DNA of 64,000 nucleotides from Echinometra lucunter (GCA_029962745.1 CM057157.1:31787234-31851233), one strand, 5' to 3'; counted from the stretch's first letter, positions 45,401-52,028 are shown. Program-made: numbers and translations. The notes: generated from the sequence alone by a model not told the origin.

Positions 45401-47349
45401 GTCATTGGCAGCAGGGTGACCAGATATATGATTGAATTATCATATAGGCCTATAGTGGTCCCATGATGTATTTTGATAACAAAATAACACATCTCTCATT
45501 GCAAATAAAGTTGTAATTTTTGGCGCGCTCGCTTCGCTTGCAAAAAACAAAAAACAGGGTGGTATCTAGCAAGATGCGTCCTTTTTCCCAAAATCTAAAA
45601 ATGCTTCACGTCCCTGAACACACCTTGTTTCAAAATTACTGTTGTTATTGTTATGATTGAAATAACATTATACATTACGCACACACTTTCCACTCTGTGC
45701 CCCTCCCCCAATGCGTTGACCCACGGTACGCCACTGGTTTCCTGGCATGAAGAAATGAAGTGTGTACCAAATATATTTTCAGAACGATGGAAGTGCATCG
45801 TCCACAGGCTACAACTGTTGTGATGAGGTGATGTGCGGAGCTTGGCCTTTAATAAGACGGAAATTGAATGTCGATACATTTATTTCAGATGTTTTCCATC
45901 CGTTTAGTGCGTTACTCATGCTTTAGCAGAGCTACTTAGTCGTTCAAGCTGGGCTGAATGAAGACGTTACTCGTACTTAAGCAACCATTTCTCAAACGTA
46001 TTTTGACGTTACTTATGCTTTTCTCTCTACAATCAATAGTACCCGAAATTTGAATTTGCCGTCTGGACCGTCTGGCATAAATATTTAGACAGAGGCAGAC
46101 GGAATTGTTAAACGGCAGAGTGAGACAGGGCCTTACGCTTTAACATATGACCTCAAATGACCTTGACCTTACCATGTTACCTCTAATGGCAGCATTACAT
46201 GCAGGTCCCCCAAGTTCATCTACAACCCAAGTTTAGTTGAAAAGTGAGTGACGGTTGCAAAGTTATCTGCCATAAGAAAGTCTTGCAGGTGAACTTTAAT
46301 GTTTGACCTCAAATGACCTTTGATTTTACCATATGACCTCTGAAGGCACCATAACATGAATGTACCCCAAGTGCATCTATTTCTCAAGTTTGGTTGCTAT
46401 TGCAGCAACATGTGCAGTTATGTGCCATAAGAAAGTCTTGCAGGTAAACTTTAACATATGACCTTAAATGACCTTTGACCTTATCATGTGACCTCTGACG
46501 GCACCATAACATGCAGATTCCCTTTGTATATCTACAACCCAACTTTGTTTGAAAAGTGAGAGACAGTTGCAAAGTTATCTGTCATAAGAGAGTCTTGCAG
46601 GTAAACTTTAACGTCTGACCTGAAATGACCTTTGACTTTACCATGTGACCTCTGAAGGCGTCATAACATGAATGTACCCCAAGTGTATCTATTTCTCAAG
46701 TTTGGTTGCTATTGCAGCAACATGTGCAGAGTTATGTGCCATAAGAGAGTCTTGCAGGTAAACTTTAACATTTGTGACAGACGGACGGACGATGGATGGA
46801 CGGTGGGCGAGAAAAAATGAATTAATAAATACAATACCATACAAGTTTGTACCTTATATGGAGCACTGCATAGCAACCCATTTTGCAGGGATAGTTACAT
46901 GTAAAAATGGTCTCACGTAAACTTAGGCTCGAGTGAATTTAATAAAGTTGTTTATTATGATCTACATACAGGTCGACAGTTAAGTCACAAGTCATCATAA
47001 GTATGAGAGTGACATAAAAAAACAGAGGAACCTCAGCCATCAAGAACAGTCGGTTGGTAGCCAATGATTGAATTGGGCTGCAAAGGGTTAAGGGCTCCAA
47101 CCTCAAATTTTCAACCAATCAGAATGCAGCCATGAAGACTGGCATAATGCAGGTGAGATGACTATGGGTATTTCACTTGTCTTCATATATGTATTTCTTA
47201 CCTTTCTTTACATGCATCCTTCGAAGGGCATTAATAAGGGATGACTTGCCAACATTTGGTATCCCCACAACCATAATGGAATATTCCTGATCCTCTGCCC
47301 TGTTGAATCTCTCTTCTCCTTCAATGATATCTATCACAGTGGGTATGAC
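15345..47349 (-). CDS. MTG1: MTG1 homologue, mitochondrial ribosome-associated GTPase 1 (five of its exons; partial)
   Basis: Five minus-strand exons (47349-47202, 35389-35328, 29502-29406, 18880-18799, 15451-15345) join without a frame break (junction phases 1, 0, 1, 2) and give about 165 residues that follow animal MTG1 block by block. The family is a circularly permuted GTPase (order G4-G5-G1-G2-G3) at the mitochondrial inner membrane that helps assemble the mitochondrial large ribosomal subunit. Visible are G1 (GIPNVGKSSLIN), the G2 threonine in PGVTRS, G3 (DTPG) and the C-terminal helical part. The upstream exons with the MAKG start region and NKxD (G4), and the last short exon, were not found, so both ends are missing. 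The introns (3.3 to 11.8 kb) are full of transposons. The identification rests on motif order and recalled similarity to vertebrate MTG1; no alignment was run. Confidence 0.9.
15994..16300 (-). pseudogene. LINE reverse transcriptase C-terminal fragment, frameshifted
   Basis: Two overlapping minus frames together give the typical C-terminal end of a non-LTR retrotransposon protein: ARREATHWLQRAF, GRRPHGRPRK in one frame, TWRKTVEEDAKTSG in the other, then DPTDRKAWRVAIR. This G-R-P-x-x-x-W-x-x-x-V-E-x-D and D-R-x-x-W arrangement ends many endonuclease-reverse transcriptase ORFs. It is 5'-truncated and broken, inside MTG1 sequence. Confidence 0.65.
16340..17210. other. No gene; small hairpin
   Basis: GCTCTGGTAACACAAATTAC then CAGAGC (about 16421-16448) is a perfect 10-bp hairpin with a six-base loop, and GCTCT(G/C) motifs recur to 16640. 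The rest looks unique and noncoding. Confidence 0.5.
17218..17676. mobile_element. TIR element hosting a nested MITE
   Basis: TAATCGGGTCAAGAGCACAC at the left and GTGTGCTCTTGACCTGATTA at the right are inverted copies with a single mismatch over about 24 bp. The second copy of the short TTTCATCAACA..CGCTCCCC MITE sits inside (17306-17466). Confidence 0.65.
17306..17466. mobile_element. Short MITE, family copy 2
   Basis: GGGGGGCATTTCATCAACAT to TTTCATGAAACGCTCCCCAG. Matches 1665-1822 nearly throughout but has an extra ACAGACTTTGTCGGATAAA repeat near its right end. Confidence 0.7.
17680..19680. other. MTG1 intron sequence, no other gene seen
   Basis: Apart from the MTG1 exon at 18799-18880 this is AT-rich noncoding DNA. 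A 24-base G run at about 19595-19618 lies just before the 31-bp array. Confidence 0.5.
18799..18880 (-). CDS. MTG1: MTG1 exon (GTLQDHMVGTELIADY)
   Basis: 82-bp exon between acceptor TTGTATTGCAG and donor GTAAATAA. It encodes GTLQDHMVGTELIADY followed by TLFTLNKLQKFG, matching the helical segment GTVLDHLVGEETMADY of vertebrate MTG1 just after the G domain. It is open in this frame and in phase on both sides (1 in, 2 out). The 10.5-kb intron upstream carries the 31-bp array and a 6-kb insertion. Confidence 0.9.
19690..22125 (-). repeat. 31-bp minisatellite, main block (splice-donor units)
   Basis: Tandem 31-bp units; on the plus strand the common one is TTGGTACTTACA followed by CTGTCACCATCACTCTTGA, with variants carrying AAAGTCACCAACACTC or GAGTCACC. 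On the minus strand, which is the sense strand of MTG1, each unit begins GTAAGTACC. By length there are about 75 units. 20116-20870 and 21900-22120 are very homogeneous; the rest is more diverged and is interrupted near 21365-21540 by nonrepeat sequence. Since 31 is not a multiple of three, ORFs across it only rotate through frames. Confidence 0.95.
20782..21895. repeat. Duplicated 1.1-kb block D (copy at 28188-29301)
   Basis: This block, including the nonrepeat segment AGATACCTTATCCAGAGTTG to AGGCTTATGATAAGAAGCC, recurs at a constant offset of 7,406 bases with no indel and only about two substitutions noticed (near 21359 and 21498). Confidence 0.9.
22346..22381 (+). promoter_or_regulatory. 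CRE - octamer - inverted CRE-like promoter cluster
   Basis: TTACGTCA (22346-22353), ATGCAAAT (22359-22366) and TGACGTGC (22374-22381) lie within 36 bp and are arranged almost palindromically. ACGTCA/TGACGT is the core of CREB/ATF sites and ATGCAAAT is the POU octamer. A consensus splice donor AAAC|GTGAGT (22424) follows 43 bp later, so this may be the promoter of the spliced unit below. Confidence 0.45.
22385..25850 (+). ncRNA. Putative spliced noncoding transcript, five candidate exons
   Basis: Candidate exons: first, from about 22385 to 22423 (donor GTGAGT); 23437-23543 (TTCCCACAG / GTAACA); 24366-24470 (TTCACACAG / GTAACA); 24995-25081 (TTTTAATGTAG / GTAAGT); last from 25614 (TTTTCTCCACAG) to about 25850, with ATTAAA near 25792. 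Exons 2 and 3 are paralogous (GCTGGAAGAATT, ACTGATGAA, GATGAAGCAGA). Stops occur in all frames, so it is either noncoding or untranslated sequence. The exon set rests on splice consensus only. Confidence 0.4.
22978..24490 (+). repeat. Diverged tandem duplication carrying exon 2 and exon 3
   Basis: Segment 22978-23560 (CCCCGGTTGAT, AACATTTGAAGTTGAAATAA, AGTAGATCTGGACA, T-rich tract, CACAG exon) is followed by a related segment 23647-24480 (TTCCGGTTGAT, AACATTTGAAGTTCAAACAA, AGTAGATCTAGATTTGGACA, T-rich tract, CACAG exon) in the same order. Confidence 0.6.
26160..26975. repeat. Foldback of AGAGGTAAAAATGTC units
   Basis: At 26162-26330 about ten imperfect copies of AAAAATGTCAGAGGT run on the plus strand. 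The reverse complement CTGACATTTTTACCTC with further TTTTTACATCTTTACC units appears at 26925-26970. The spacer is about 600 bp of AT-rich DNA with a G run at 26478-26492. Confidence 0.6.
27000..28120. other. Right half of the insertion, no gene seen
   Basis: C run near 27017, AAATAAAT/AATC simple repeats at 27520-27565, another C run near 27849-27861, and a GCGCGGGCAGCGCGC patch at about 27950. ORFs here have no recognisable domain. Confidence 0.4.
28188..29405 (-). repeat. 31-bp minisatellite, block adjoining the MTG1 splice donor
   Basis: 28188-29301 is the copy of block D. 29302-29405 holds the most diverged units and ends at the donor of the MTG1 DTPG exon. Read on the minus strand from that donor: GTAAGTACATGTACCAATTG, then GTGTAAGTACTAATG, then GTGTAAGTACCAATGG, and so on. 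The array therefore starts at intron position +1. Confidence 0.93.
29406..29502 (-). CDS. MTG1: MTG1 exon with G3 (DTPG); donor seeds the minisatellite
   Basis: 97-bp exon, acceptor TTATCTGTAG, starting VSDQPKVWLFDTPGITTPF and ending VGMKLAMM plus one base (phase 1). DTPG is the G3 motif that contacts the nucleotide gamma phosphate. The donor is G|GTAAGTAC. The intron immediately continues as a tandem series of about 31-bp units that each begin with GTAAGTAC, so the real splice site is also the first unit of the repeat array. Confidence 0.92.
29510..30084. other. MTG1 intron, no gene seen
   Basis: Repeated GCATCAACC/GGTAGGCA phrases and a pair of inverted words (TTTTTCATCGGCATATTCCG and GAATATGGGGATGAAAAA) suggest old repeats. 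Nothing coding. Confidence 0.35.
30085..30620. mobile_element. hAT-type element with 8-bp target duplication and GTCTCG repeats
   Basis: Starts CAGTGTTGGGT and ends ACCCAACACTG, flanked on both sides by CTTGTTTA (30077-30084 and 30621-30628). A second internal head CAGTGTTGGGTGTC at 30478 repeats the first about 390 bp later. Both heads are followed by dense GTCTCGGTCTCG. No transposase is present. Confidence 0.85.
31246..31790 (+). pseudogene. MADF/Myb-SANT-like gene relic, frameshifted
   Basis: An open frame from 31246 (GSSSKVSPSNPSPPASESGE, then basic KRKKTPALHLSGKKQK) stops at TAG (31479). A second frame (31485-31781) continues with HTAKQLKMWIDSIRTSVGKL, KKKSG and WILEYFGYL, resembling the second half of MADF domains (lysine-rich KSG linker, W-x-x-x-x-F/Y-x-x-L). 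Probably a decayed copy of a transposon accessory or host DNA-binding protein. Identification is tentative. Confidence 0.35.
31800..32500. other. No gene seen
   Basis: AT-rich MTG1 intron sequence without splice-flanked open frames; ORFs are short and lack recognisable domains. Confidence 0.4.
32680..33560. repeat. Second TGACC repeat family, copy 2 (interrupted)
   Basis: Units with CATGTGACCTC, GTGCATCTATCACC, CATAAGAGAGTCTTGC and a GGACGGACGGACG tail. Split at 32750/33099 by the foldback element. The uninterrupted relatives read CATGAATGTACCCCAAG exactly across the insertion point. Confidence 0.8.
32751..33098. mobile_element. Foldback element of 21-bp units with 6-bp target duplication
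   Basis: Ends TATGGTGGCCCTGAAGTACG and its inverted copy extend as inverted repeats for about 50 bp (CTCGACAACAGGTCATGTGC on the left). Flanked by ATATAC on both sides (32745-32750, 33099-33104). The interior is about a dozen 21-bp units such as GGTCGTGAATTTTGCATCC in alternating polarity, which keeps frames open on both strands (ORFs 32787-33149 plus, 32850-33146 minus, both artefacts). A solo end lies at 50474-50502. Confidence 0.85.
33656..34456. mobile_element. Long inverted repeat element (~250-bp arms)
   Basis: Left arm about 33660-33925 and right arm about 34190-34456 are inverted copies of each other: AGAATTACTTGTACACT, CATGCTGGAAGTCGAAAATT, GCCTTTGATTTGCATGTAGT, TGTGATCAGTCATGCATG. 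The spacer is about 265 bp. No coding capacity; probably a foldback or long-TIR MITE. Confidence 0.75.
34460..36230. other. MTG1 intron, no other gene seen
   Basis: Apart from the MTG1 exon at 35328-35389, AT-rich DNA with short unrecognised ORFs (34575-34769, 35971-36195). Confidence 0.45.
35328..35389 (-). CDS. MTG1: MTG1 exon with G2 (PGVTRS)
   Basis: 62-bp exon with acceptor CATCCTACAG and donor GTAAGTAAG. Its first two bases complete the Gly codon from the previous exon, giving KKGKGTKVGRLPGVTRS, which matches the switch I region of MTG1 (KGKATRVGGEPGITRA in the human protein). It ends in phase 0 after LMQKIL. It is too short to show as a long ORF and was found by motif. Confidence 0.88.
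36236..36504. mobile_element. Mariner-like MITE
   Basis: TATACAGGGTGGCCCAGAAA on the left and TTTTTTGGGACACCCAGTAT then AG on the right are inverted copies with TA borders. CAGGGTG(T/G)CCCA is a common mariner end. A decayed relative of its interior is at 58190-58370 (CTACATCATT, AGAATGATGCCAAGCTCATT, GAATTTGGTGAAG). Confidence 0.65.
36560..36665. repeat. TGACC-family remnant, left part
   Basis: TTTTGACCTCATACGACCTT, TGACCCCAATTAACAATGAG and GTTCTTGTAAAGGCATC form a TGACC-type unit. It resumes at 37330-37420 (TTTGACCTTTGACTCGC, CTGAGGTCCCTGTAAGG). A LINE fragment lies between. Confidence 0.5.
36700..37260 (+). pseudogene. LINE endonuclease (APE-type) fragment
   Basis: In frames that shift twice the plus strand reads VVEKPYIRSPFENSQLIPSV.., VCVKLLSKQLPCSVSIIVIA, AYYPPNA, then SKYPNAGFTLMGDLNELDVT and FVQVVDKQT. 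The pattern V-x-A-x-Y-x-P-P followed by G-D-x-N-x-x-D/L and VV-x-x-x-T is that of the endonuclease domain of CR1/L2-like retrotransposons. Stops and frameshifts show it is dead. Confidence 0.7.
37440..37712 (+). pseudogene. LINE reverse transcriptase C-terminal fragment
   Basis: Reading across a frameshift: YKCINRTAPPTYANNLLNLY, then KKPFQYPGSKPWNCLKSEQR and LAPSLKSFKSTFV. This matches the C-terminal signature of CR1-like elements (C-x-x-x-x-x-P-x-Y-L..F..P..WN-x-L..R..S..FK-x-x-L). About 75 residues survive. Confidence 0.65.
37738..38970. mobile_element. Inverted pair of Penelope-type GIY-YIG ends
   Basis: Outer arms (about 37738-37990 and 38705-38970) are inverted copies (TTCACCATGTGGTAAGTCCT on both). 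Just inside each lies a GIY-YIG endonuclease piece pointing outward. Minus strand 38100-38000: KDKHPPNKQPGIYKIPCNCG then KVYIGETGRNFDTRLKE. Plus strand 38310-38460: VYI, a stop, ETGRDFDTRLKEHKTYQRL then SAIVKHAQQEDHLIDWDNSH. C-terminal GIY-YIG domains of this kind mark Penelope-like retroelements. The reverse transcriptase part is absent, so these are two 5'-truncated copies joined head to head near 38200. Confidence 0.7.
39660..39887 (-). repeat. PAT split direct repeat A2
   Basis: About 228 bp (ATGTTGTAGTGATGAAGAGC to ACGCAGGTAAATAATA), nearly identical to 43841-44068. It abuts repeat B1 with no gap. Confidence 0.85.
39888..40000 (-). repeat. PAT split direct repeat B1
   Basis: GTCTTTTCTATAATTTCTGC to TAACGCTTGCCCGACGACTA, repeated at 39227-39347 (B2), which has an 8-base insertion (TGACTGCC) near its end. 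Confidence 0.85.
40824..41170 (-). pseudogene. DIRS tyrosine recombinase with catalytic core deleted
   Basis: The N-terminal part reads VALYISYLKEQGSSIGMIQS then AIYGIKWAHSIRGLLDLTD, as in DIRS recombinases. The next residues jump to the C-terminal motif KRHGRWKRERAKDGYVDS in another frame. The Tyr of KDGYV is the presumed catalytic residue. The region between, which should hold the Arg and His-x-x-Arg residues, is missing, so the protein cannot be active. Confidence 0.75.
41249..42930 (-). pseudogene. DIRS RNase H and linker region, decayed
   Basis: 41580-41765 reads GPHVLGRFACNSNADKCEKF, NSRW, GIDALSHNWGGTLNWWV, the RNase H tail of DIRS polyproteins (D-R-F-A-x-N..FNSR..D-A-L-x-x-W..NW). 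41249-41440 supplies KVKEAIQKALQDTGVQSSNF before the recombinase. The stretch 41900-42900 has only short broken frames. Confidence 0.65.
42934..43415 (-). pseudogene. DIRS reverse transcriptase fragment, frameshifted
   Basis: The first frame (43415-43179) has EEDIEKLMKKNCVKKVQQKP and VNPLTVSNNKGKSKMIVD. The second (43200-42934) has VIADACEKGDFVFTFDLKPA, YYHFETHRDCREYLGFEWDF and YFVFNVLPFYLSVAGYVFSK. FDLKxAYHH, LGFxW and F-x-V-L-P-F-x-L are DIRS reverse transcriptase blocks. The FADD-like catalytic block is not visible. Confidence 0.8.
43461..43745 (-). pseudogene. PAT gag fragment with CCHC zinc knuckle
   Basis: Minus-strand 43740-43670 reads EKEEGCCFACGKPGHRRAEC, a C-x2-C-x4-H-x4-C nucleic-acid-binding knuckle as in retroelement Gag proteins. 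It is followed by IWLKGQHADFKHEQAK and a Ser/Leu-rich stretch. It lies upstream of the reverse transcriptase as expected. Confidence 0.75.
43841..44068 (-). repeat. PAT split direct repeat A1
   Basis: Left-end (5' on the minus strand) copy of the 228-bp repeat at 39660-39887, with a few substitutions (for example GAAGAACGCAAGC against GAAGAGCGCAAGC). Confidence 0.85.
44650..46810. repeat. Second TGACC repeat family, copy 3 (interrupted)
   Basis: GTCCCCAAGTGTATCTATGA to TCTTGCAGCTAA on the left resumes as GCTTTAACATATGACCTC at 46137 and runs through three more units to GACGGACGGACGATGGATGG. The 44770-46133 TIR element splits it. Confidence 0.8.
44770..46133. mobile_element. 1.36-kb TIR element, possibly PIF/Harbinger-like
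   Basis: Ends AGGCCCTGTCCCACTCTGCC and (reverse complement) AGGCCCTGTCTCACTCTGCC, followed by GTTTAAC(G/A)ATTCC, give TIRs of over 30 bp. Flanking TAA (44767-44769) and TAC (46134-46136) could be a mutated 3-bp target duplication. The interior has three TCGCTCGC-rich tracts near 45150, 45315 and 45525 and no transposase. Confidence 0.75.
47202..47349 (-). CDS. MTG1: MTG1 exon with G1/P-loop
   Basis: 148-bp exon with acceptor TTAATGCAG before GTCATACCC and donor GTAAGAAA. It encodes VIPTVIDIIEGEERF.., then the strand leading to the P-loop GIPNVGKSSLIN and ALRRMHVKK, ending in phase 1. It starts in phase 0, so an upstream exon must end on a codon boundary. A 94-bp palindrome lies about 100 bp upstream in the intron. 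No exon for the MTG1 N-terminus was found between here and the FN3 gene. Confidence 0.92.
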
Positions 47350-47449
47350 CTGCATTAAGAGATAATATACCTTAGATATCCCAAAACATGACAGCGGAAA
47401 TATACAAAAGTGCTGTTCCTTTTGCTCATACGGTAATAAACACAATTTT

Positions 47450-47543
47450 CAATCTTGAACTGGCACCATTCACATATGAATGTTTGCATATATATATATA
47501 TATATGCAAACATTCATATGTGAATGTTGCCAGTTTAAGATTG
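47450..47543. repeat. 94-bp near-perfect palindrome with (TA)n centre
   Basis: AATCTTGAACTGGCACCATT, CACATATGAATGTTTGCATA and TATATATA pair with TATATATGCAAACATTCATA, TGTGAATGTTGCCAGTTTAA and GATT with only a few mismatches. It starts about 100 bp upstream of the acceptor of the MTG1 P-loop exon. Confidence 0.85.
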
Positions 47544-47739
47544 CAAACATATACATTTTGTACATATTGCATTATCGTCTTTATCCCTGAGGAAGGGGAG
47601 GCCCCCAAAAATTAGGATTAAATAAATTCTTATTGGTAATTAACAATGCATTATTGAGTCAACTCCTCTCACTGACTTTTGCTGTTTTTTTTTGTTTACG
47701 TATGCCAAAATGTGGACTATTTCAAGATATATACATTCA

Positions 47740-48665
47740 ATTCAATTCAATTTCATTTATTTCATTCTCATAAAAAACACAATAAAATCAAATACAATAT
47801 AAGTGATAAACAAAATTAGAAAATGAAAAAGGGAACTACATGAATAAAGCCCTTGGGCCTTGTCTTAGCATACATGTAGTTCCCTAGTATAAATTCATAA
47901 CATAAAATGAAATTAATACACAAATGAAAATAGAAACATAAAAAAAAATTGTTTTAAAAATAAAATGTAAACATGAACAAAATATAATATAAATAAACAA
48001 CGGAAAATCCAACTATACATATTTATTGGAAAGAAACTGCTTCAGCATTTTTTAAAAGGAATTCACTGACTTGCATTTTGAGATATATATGGGAACTGAG
48101 TTTCAAATTACAGGAAAATTATGACGAACTGATTTCATTATGTTATTAGTTTTTACGGGCCATAAGTCAAAGGAATCCTTAAAACGTGTATTATGATTAT
48201 GAATTTGGTAATTTAGGGTGAACATTTAAGAAATATTAAAGGGTAATTTATTTTGAAAGTGAAAGAAACCAAGGAGAGCAAGGGAATAAAAGTACAAATC
48301 AAATATGTTAAGGGTTTTCAATTTTCTAAACAATGGGGCAAAATGGGCACGGTAAGGGCATCCTAAGCATATGCGAAGGGCTTTTTTCTGTAATTTGAAC
48401 AATTTATCTAATTTAGTTTGACTACAATTGCTCCAAACAGCAATACAATAATTAAGGTATGAAAGCAATAAATGAATTGTAAAGTAGTATTAATGCAGAA
48501 GGGGGAAGTGTCTCTTTTAATCTATACAATATACCAATACATTCAAATATCTTTTGAGTGACCTTATTGAGTGACCTTATTGACATGTGTGTCCCAGCGC
48601 ATATTATAATCAATATGAACCCCAAGAAAATTAACACTAATAACCTTATTCATTGGAACATTACA
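47740..48665 (-). pseudogene. LINE (CR1-like) 3' end with reverse transcriptase tail
   Basis: The minus strand reads VNFLGVHIDYNMRWDTHVNK, VTQ, then after a 13-base duplication (AATAAGGTCACTC twice) KIFECIGILYRLKETLPPSA, LILLYNSFI, LSYLNYCIAVWSN, LDKLFKLQKKALRICLGCPY, RAHFAPLFRKLKTLNIFDLY. F-L-G-V-x-I-D, Y-x-x-x-V-W and L-x-x-L-Q-K-x-A-x-R are the thumb-region blocks of CR1/Jockey-like elements. It ends near 47740 with a repeated (TTGAA)n tail, typical of CR1/L2 3' ends. Confidence 0.75.
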
Positions 48666-48739
48666 TATATATATATATGTATATATACAGTTTGTCCCCC
48701 CCCCCCCCAAAAAAAAAAAAATTATGATGAGCCTATAAG

Positions 48740-49759
48740 TAGTGCTGTAACATCACGGTTATTTTCAATTCCGTTTAACAGGGAATCAAAACCCAACGGT
48801 TTTCGGATAAGCGAAAACATCACACCTTTGCCAAAGTTGCCGGCTATTGAAAGTAGTGTTGTCAGCCAGTCCGGGATCGGGATCAAATCCCGGCGGTCTC
48901 AGGCCCCGAGACGGGTCTGGTATCAATCGATTGAGACCGTATCGCGGCAGAAAAATATAAATAAACAACTTATTTATTTAGGTTGTAAACTTTAGTAATT
49001 GTACTTACAATATACCGTGCGAGGGAGCTAATGCATAGATCTATTTGGCTTTCACTGCAATTGTATTGTGCAATGATTCACTGCGGCGTATTCGTGTTTG
49101 CTTTCTACACAAAATCCCATAGACTAGTACAGCATTTTCTCTCGCGGAACCATTCTTTTATACATGCTAAAGGTATCGATCATTTTTTAATTCTCAATTT
49201 GAAGAGTGTGTACTTTTGCTGCACATCGAAAGTACATGTACCGATAGGACATATCAATGATTAATGAGGGAATCTCTATGGGCGATTTCCGATCTTCAAA
49301 TTGGATTCGAAAGCTCTGCTCATGGTGCTTTTGCGGAACGTACGTATTTTTGTGTTGGCAGGCGATCGCGAGCCAGTAAACAAATCAAGTGCATGTTAAA
49401 TACATCCGAGTGTATTGCTTGCCAAATACATTACGGAGGTGCTGCATCACCCGCCCGCGCCGCGACATACGAGTGAAGAGGGACCAATTTTCCGGTGAGC
49501 TTATCAATGGTTAGCTGACATAGTCTAAGAACTTTGCGTGAAGAAAGATCACTAGTAAAGACAGAACATTGGAAGTCTTGGAGTTGATTTATGATGACAA
49601 TTAAGTCAGAAAAACTTGAGATATTACATGTGGCTACACAAACAATGTGTAATCCCTGGCTGACATTAAATCTACGTTTATCCGAAACCGTCAAATTGTA
49701 AACGGTTAGTGGCATGGGCTGTCATTTACCGAATGGAAAAACGTTTGACTACAGCACTA
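48740..49759. mobile_element. 1-kb hAT-type element with perfect 8-bp target duplication
   Basis: Ends TAGTGCTGTA and TACAGCACTA are perfect inverted copies. CCTATAAG flanks both (48732-48739, 49760-49767). Subterminal GTTTCGGATAA/TTTTCGGATAA words recur in inverted order. The first 200 bp are CG-rich (GGGATCGGGATCAAATCCCG). No transposase ORF. Confidence 0.88.
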
Positions 49760-49833
49760 CCTATAAGTATCAATTATGACAGAAATCAGTTTGCAATATG
49801 AAAAGGCACTGTAGATTATGAAGCCATAAATAT

Positions 49834-50333
49834 NNNNNNNNNNNNNNNNNNNNNNNNNNNNNNNNNNNNNNNNNNNNNNNNNNNNNNNNNNNNNNNNNNN
49901 NNNNNNNNNNNNNNNNNNNNNNNNNNNNNNNNNNNNNNNNNNNNNNNNNNNNNNNNNNNNNNNNNNNNNNNNNNNNNNNNNNNNNNNNNNNNNNNNNNNN
50001 NNNNNNNNNNNNNNNNNNNNNNNNNNNNNNNNNNNNNNNNNNNNNNNNNNNNNNNNNNNNNNNNNNNNNNNNNNNNNNNNNNNNNNNNNNNNNNNNNNNN
50101 NNNNNNNNNNNNNNNNNNNNNNNNNNNNNNNNNNNNNNNNNNNNNNNNNNNNNNNNNNNNNNNNNNNNNNNNNNNNNNNNNNNNNNNNNNNNNNNNNNNN
50201 NNNNNNNNNNNNNNNNNNNNNNNNNNNNNNNNNNNNNNNNNNNNNNNNNNNNNNNNNNNNNNNNNNNNNNNNNNNNNNNNNNNNNNNNNNNNNNNNNNNN
50301 NNNNNNNNNNNNNNNNNNNNNNNNNNNNNNNNN
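49834..50333. other. Assembly gap, 500 N
   Basis: Exactly 500 unknown bases, a round number typical of an unsized gap. The open frame spanning it (49757-50386) is an artefact. Confidence 0.99.
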
Positions 50334-51989
50334 ATGATGTCAGTGTTGGTTTTGCTAACCTTTGTATTCACATTCAGGCAATCCAAAAGATCGATATGTC
50401 TTTGATCAGAATTCCTTTGTTTTTATTTATTCATGGTTTTCTTTGTTGTTGTTGTTGTTGTTGTTCAGGAGGCTGTTGTCGAGCGTACTTCAGGGCCACC
50501 AAAGGAAACTGGTGATTTGACAAGTTAACGTCCTCTTTCATTCACCGAAGAATACTCCTGTAACTGTAAGGTTACATAGTATTCGACAAAACATGGTGGA
50601 ATAGGCGCTACGTGTTGAATGCAGCACAACGCTAATTTTGCGGGGAATTCCACGCCACTCGATAGTCTGCGTTACAGACTTTACAAATGCTTTGTCAAGT
50701 ACATATGACGATAAGAGATTTTCTCGCATGCATACATGTACTTAGTTATACACCCCTCCAAACAGAACTATGTCCATAGAAGGATACAAAGAGCATAAAT
50801 ATACACAGAACATGGCCTTTAGCTTGCTAATGATACCGTGTCAAAGAATTATGTTTATAACTAGCCAATGTGGAGCCAGCACTGGCGTACTGATGGGCCT
50901 GGGCTTGGGAGGGCATTTGCCCCTCCAAGTAAAATTCAAACGTGGTTTATTTCAAATTTTATACCATACACAAATGCTGCAATTTAAAATTGACATGATT
51001 TACCAGGGTTCGTTTTCTCTCACTTTTTTGGTAACCTAATTTTTCTGCCCCACCCCATTATTTATTTGTTTGTTTATATATTTGTTTATTTATGTATTCA
51101 TTTAATCAATTTAATTTCATTTGATTTAATTCAATTTCCAGACAAATAAAAAATATATATATTTACAAAGGTGATAAGCAAGAAATACCACCGACTAGTG
51201 CCTAATTCCTAGTGACTAGTGCCTATAGTGACTAGTGCCTATTGTGACTATGACCCTGAGTGCTTACTCGCGCCACATTGGCCTCCTCTTGACTTGAGGG
51301 TTTAAAGCTGATATAGACTTTCTCTCACACCTTTATTCATTGAATGAATGGTTTATTAATTTTGTACAAGGCAAATTTTGCACTATGTAACATGCAGATA
51401 TATGCCAACGTTAAGTGGGGGTGTCAATCGAACGACGGGTTGCGAATAGAGAATAGTCTTTGTGCAAAGACTAGTTATCAACAAAAGAAAGGGGAATCCC
51501 CTGCCAATTGTGCAGATGGTATTTGTTTAGGGTATGTCATGGTTCGAGAAGGTTTAACTTGTTTAGTGGGTAAATTTTGAGAGAAGAATCCAGAAAAAAA
51601 TAACACTCGGGAAAGGGGGTGATTGACCATTGCCTCGAACTCGTTCCATTTTTAGGGTAGTTTCAAAGTTGTGACCCTTAGTTAAGCGTGTTTACAAGAA
51701 TTAATATAGTCTTTGGGCGTAGAAGTGAAAAGGAGCTTTTACTAGAAGGTGAAAGGGCCCTTATTAAAAAAGAAAACTGCCTTTGTAAGATGAAAAAGAG
51801 GAACAGAACAGATTTGATAAAGGGCATTTTCATGGGTAAAAAGGGGCGATTTTTGGATGTTTGGAAAAGTGGGGGGGGGGGCAAGTGCGCCCCCCTCTCC
51901 CCTTCCCCGGCTCTGCTGCCCCTGGTCCGGCAGGAAGGGTCATGCCTTATTTTTTGCAGTCCTTTCCGCTACTCTTAAATTTATCTCTT

Positions 51990-52028
<39 letters not shown>

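Noticed and set aside
49757..50386. 209-residue minus ORF
   Set aside because: It runs through the 500-N gap; the known residues at either end have no domain.
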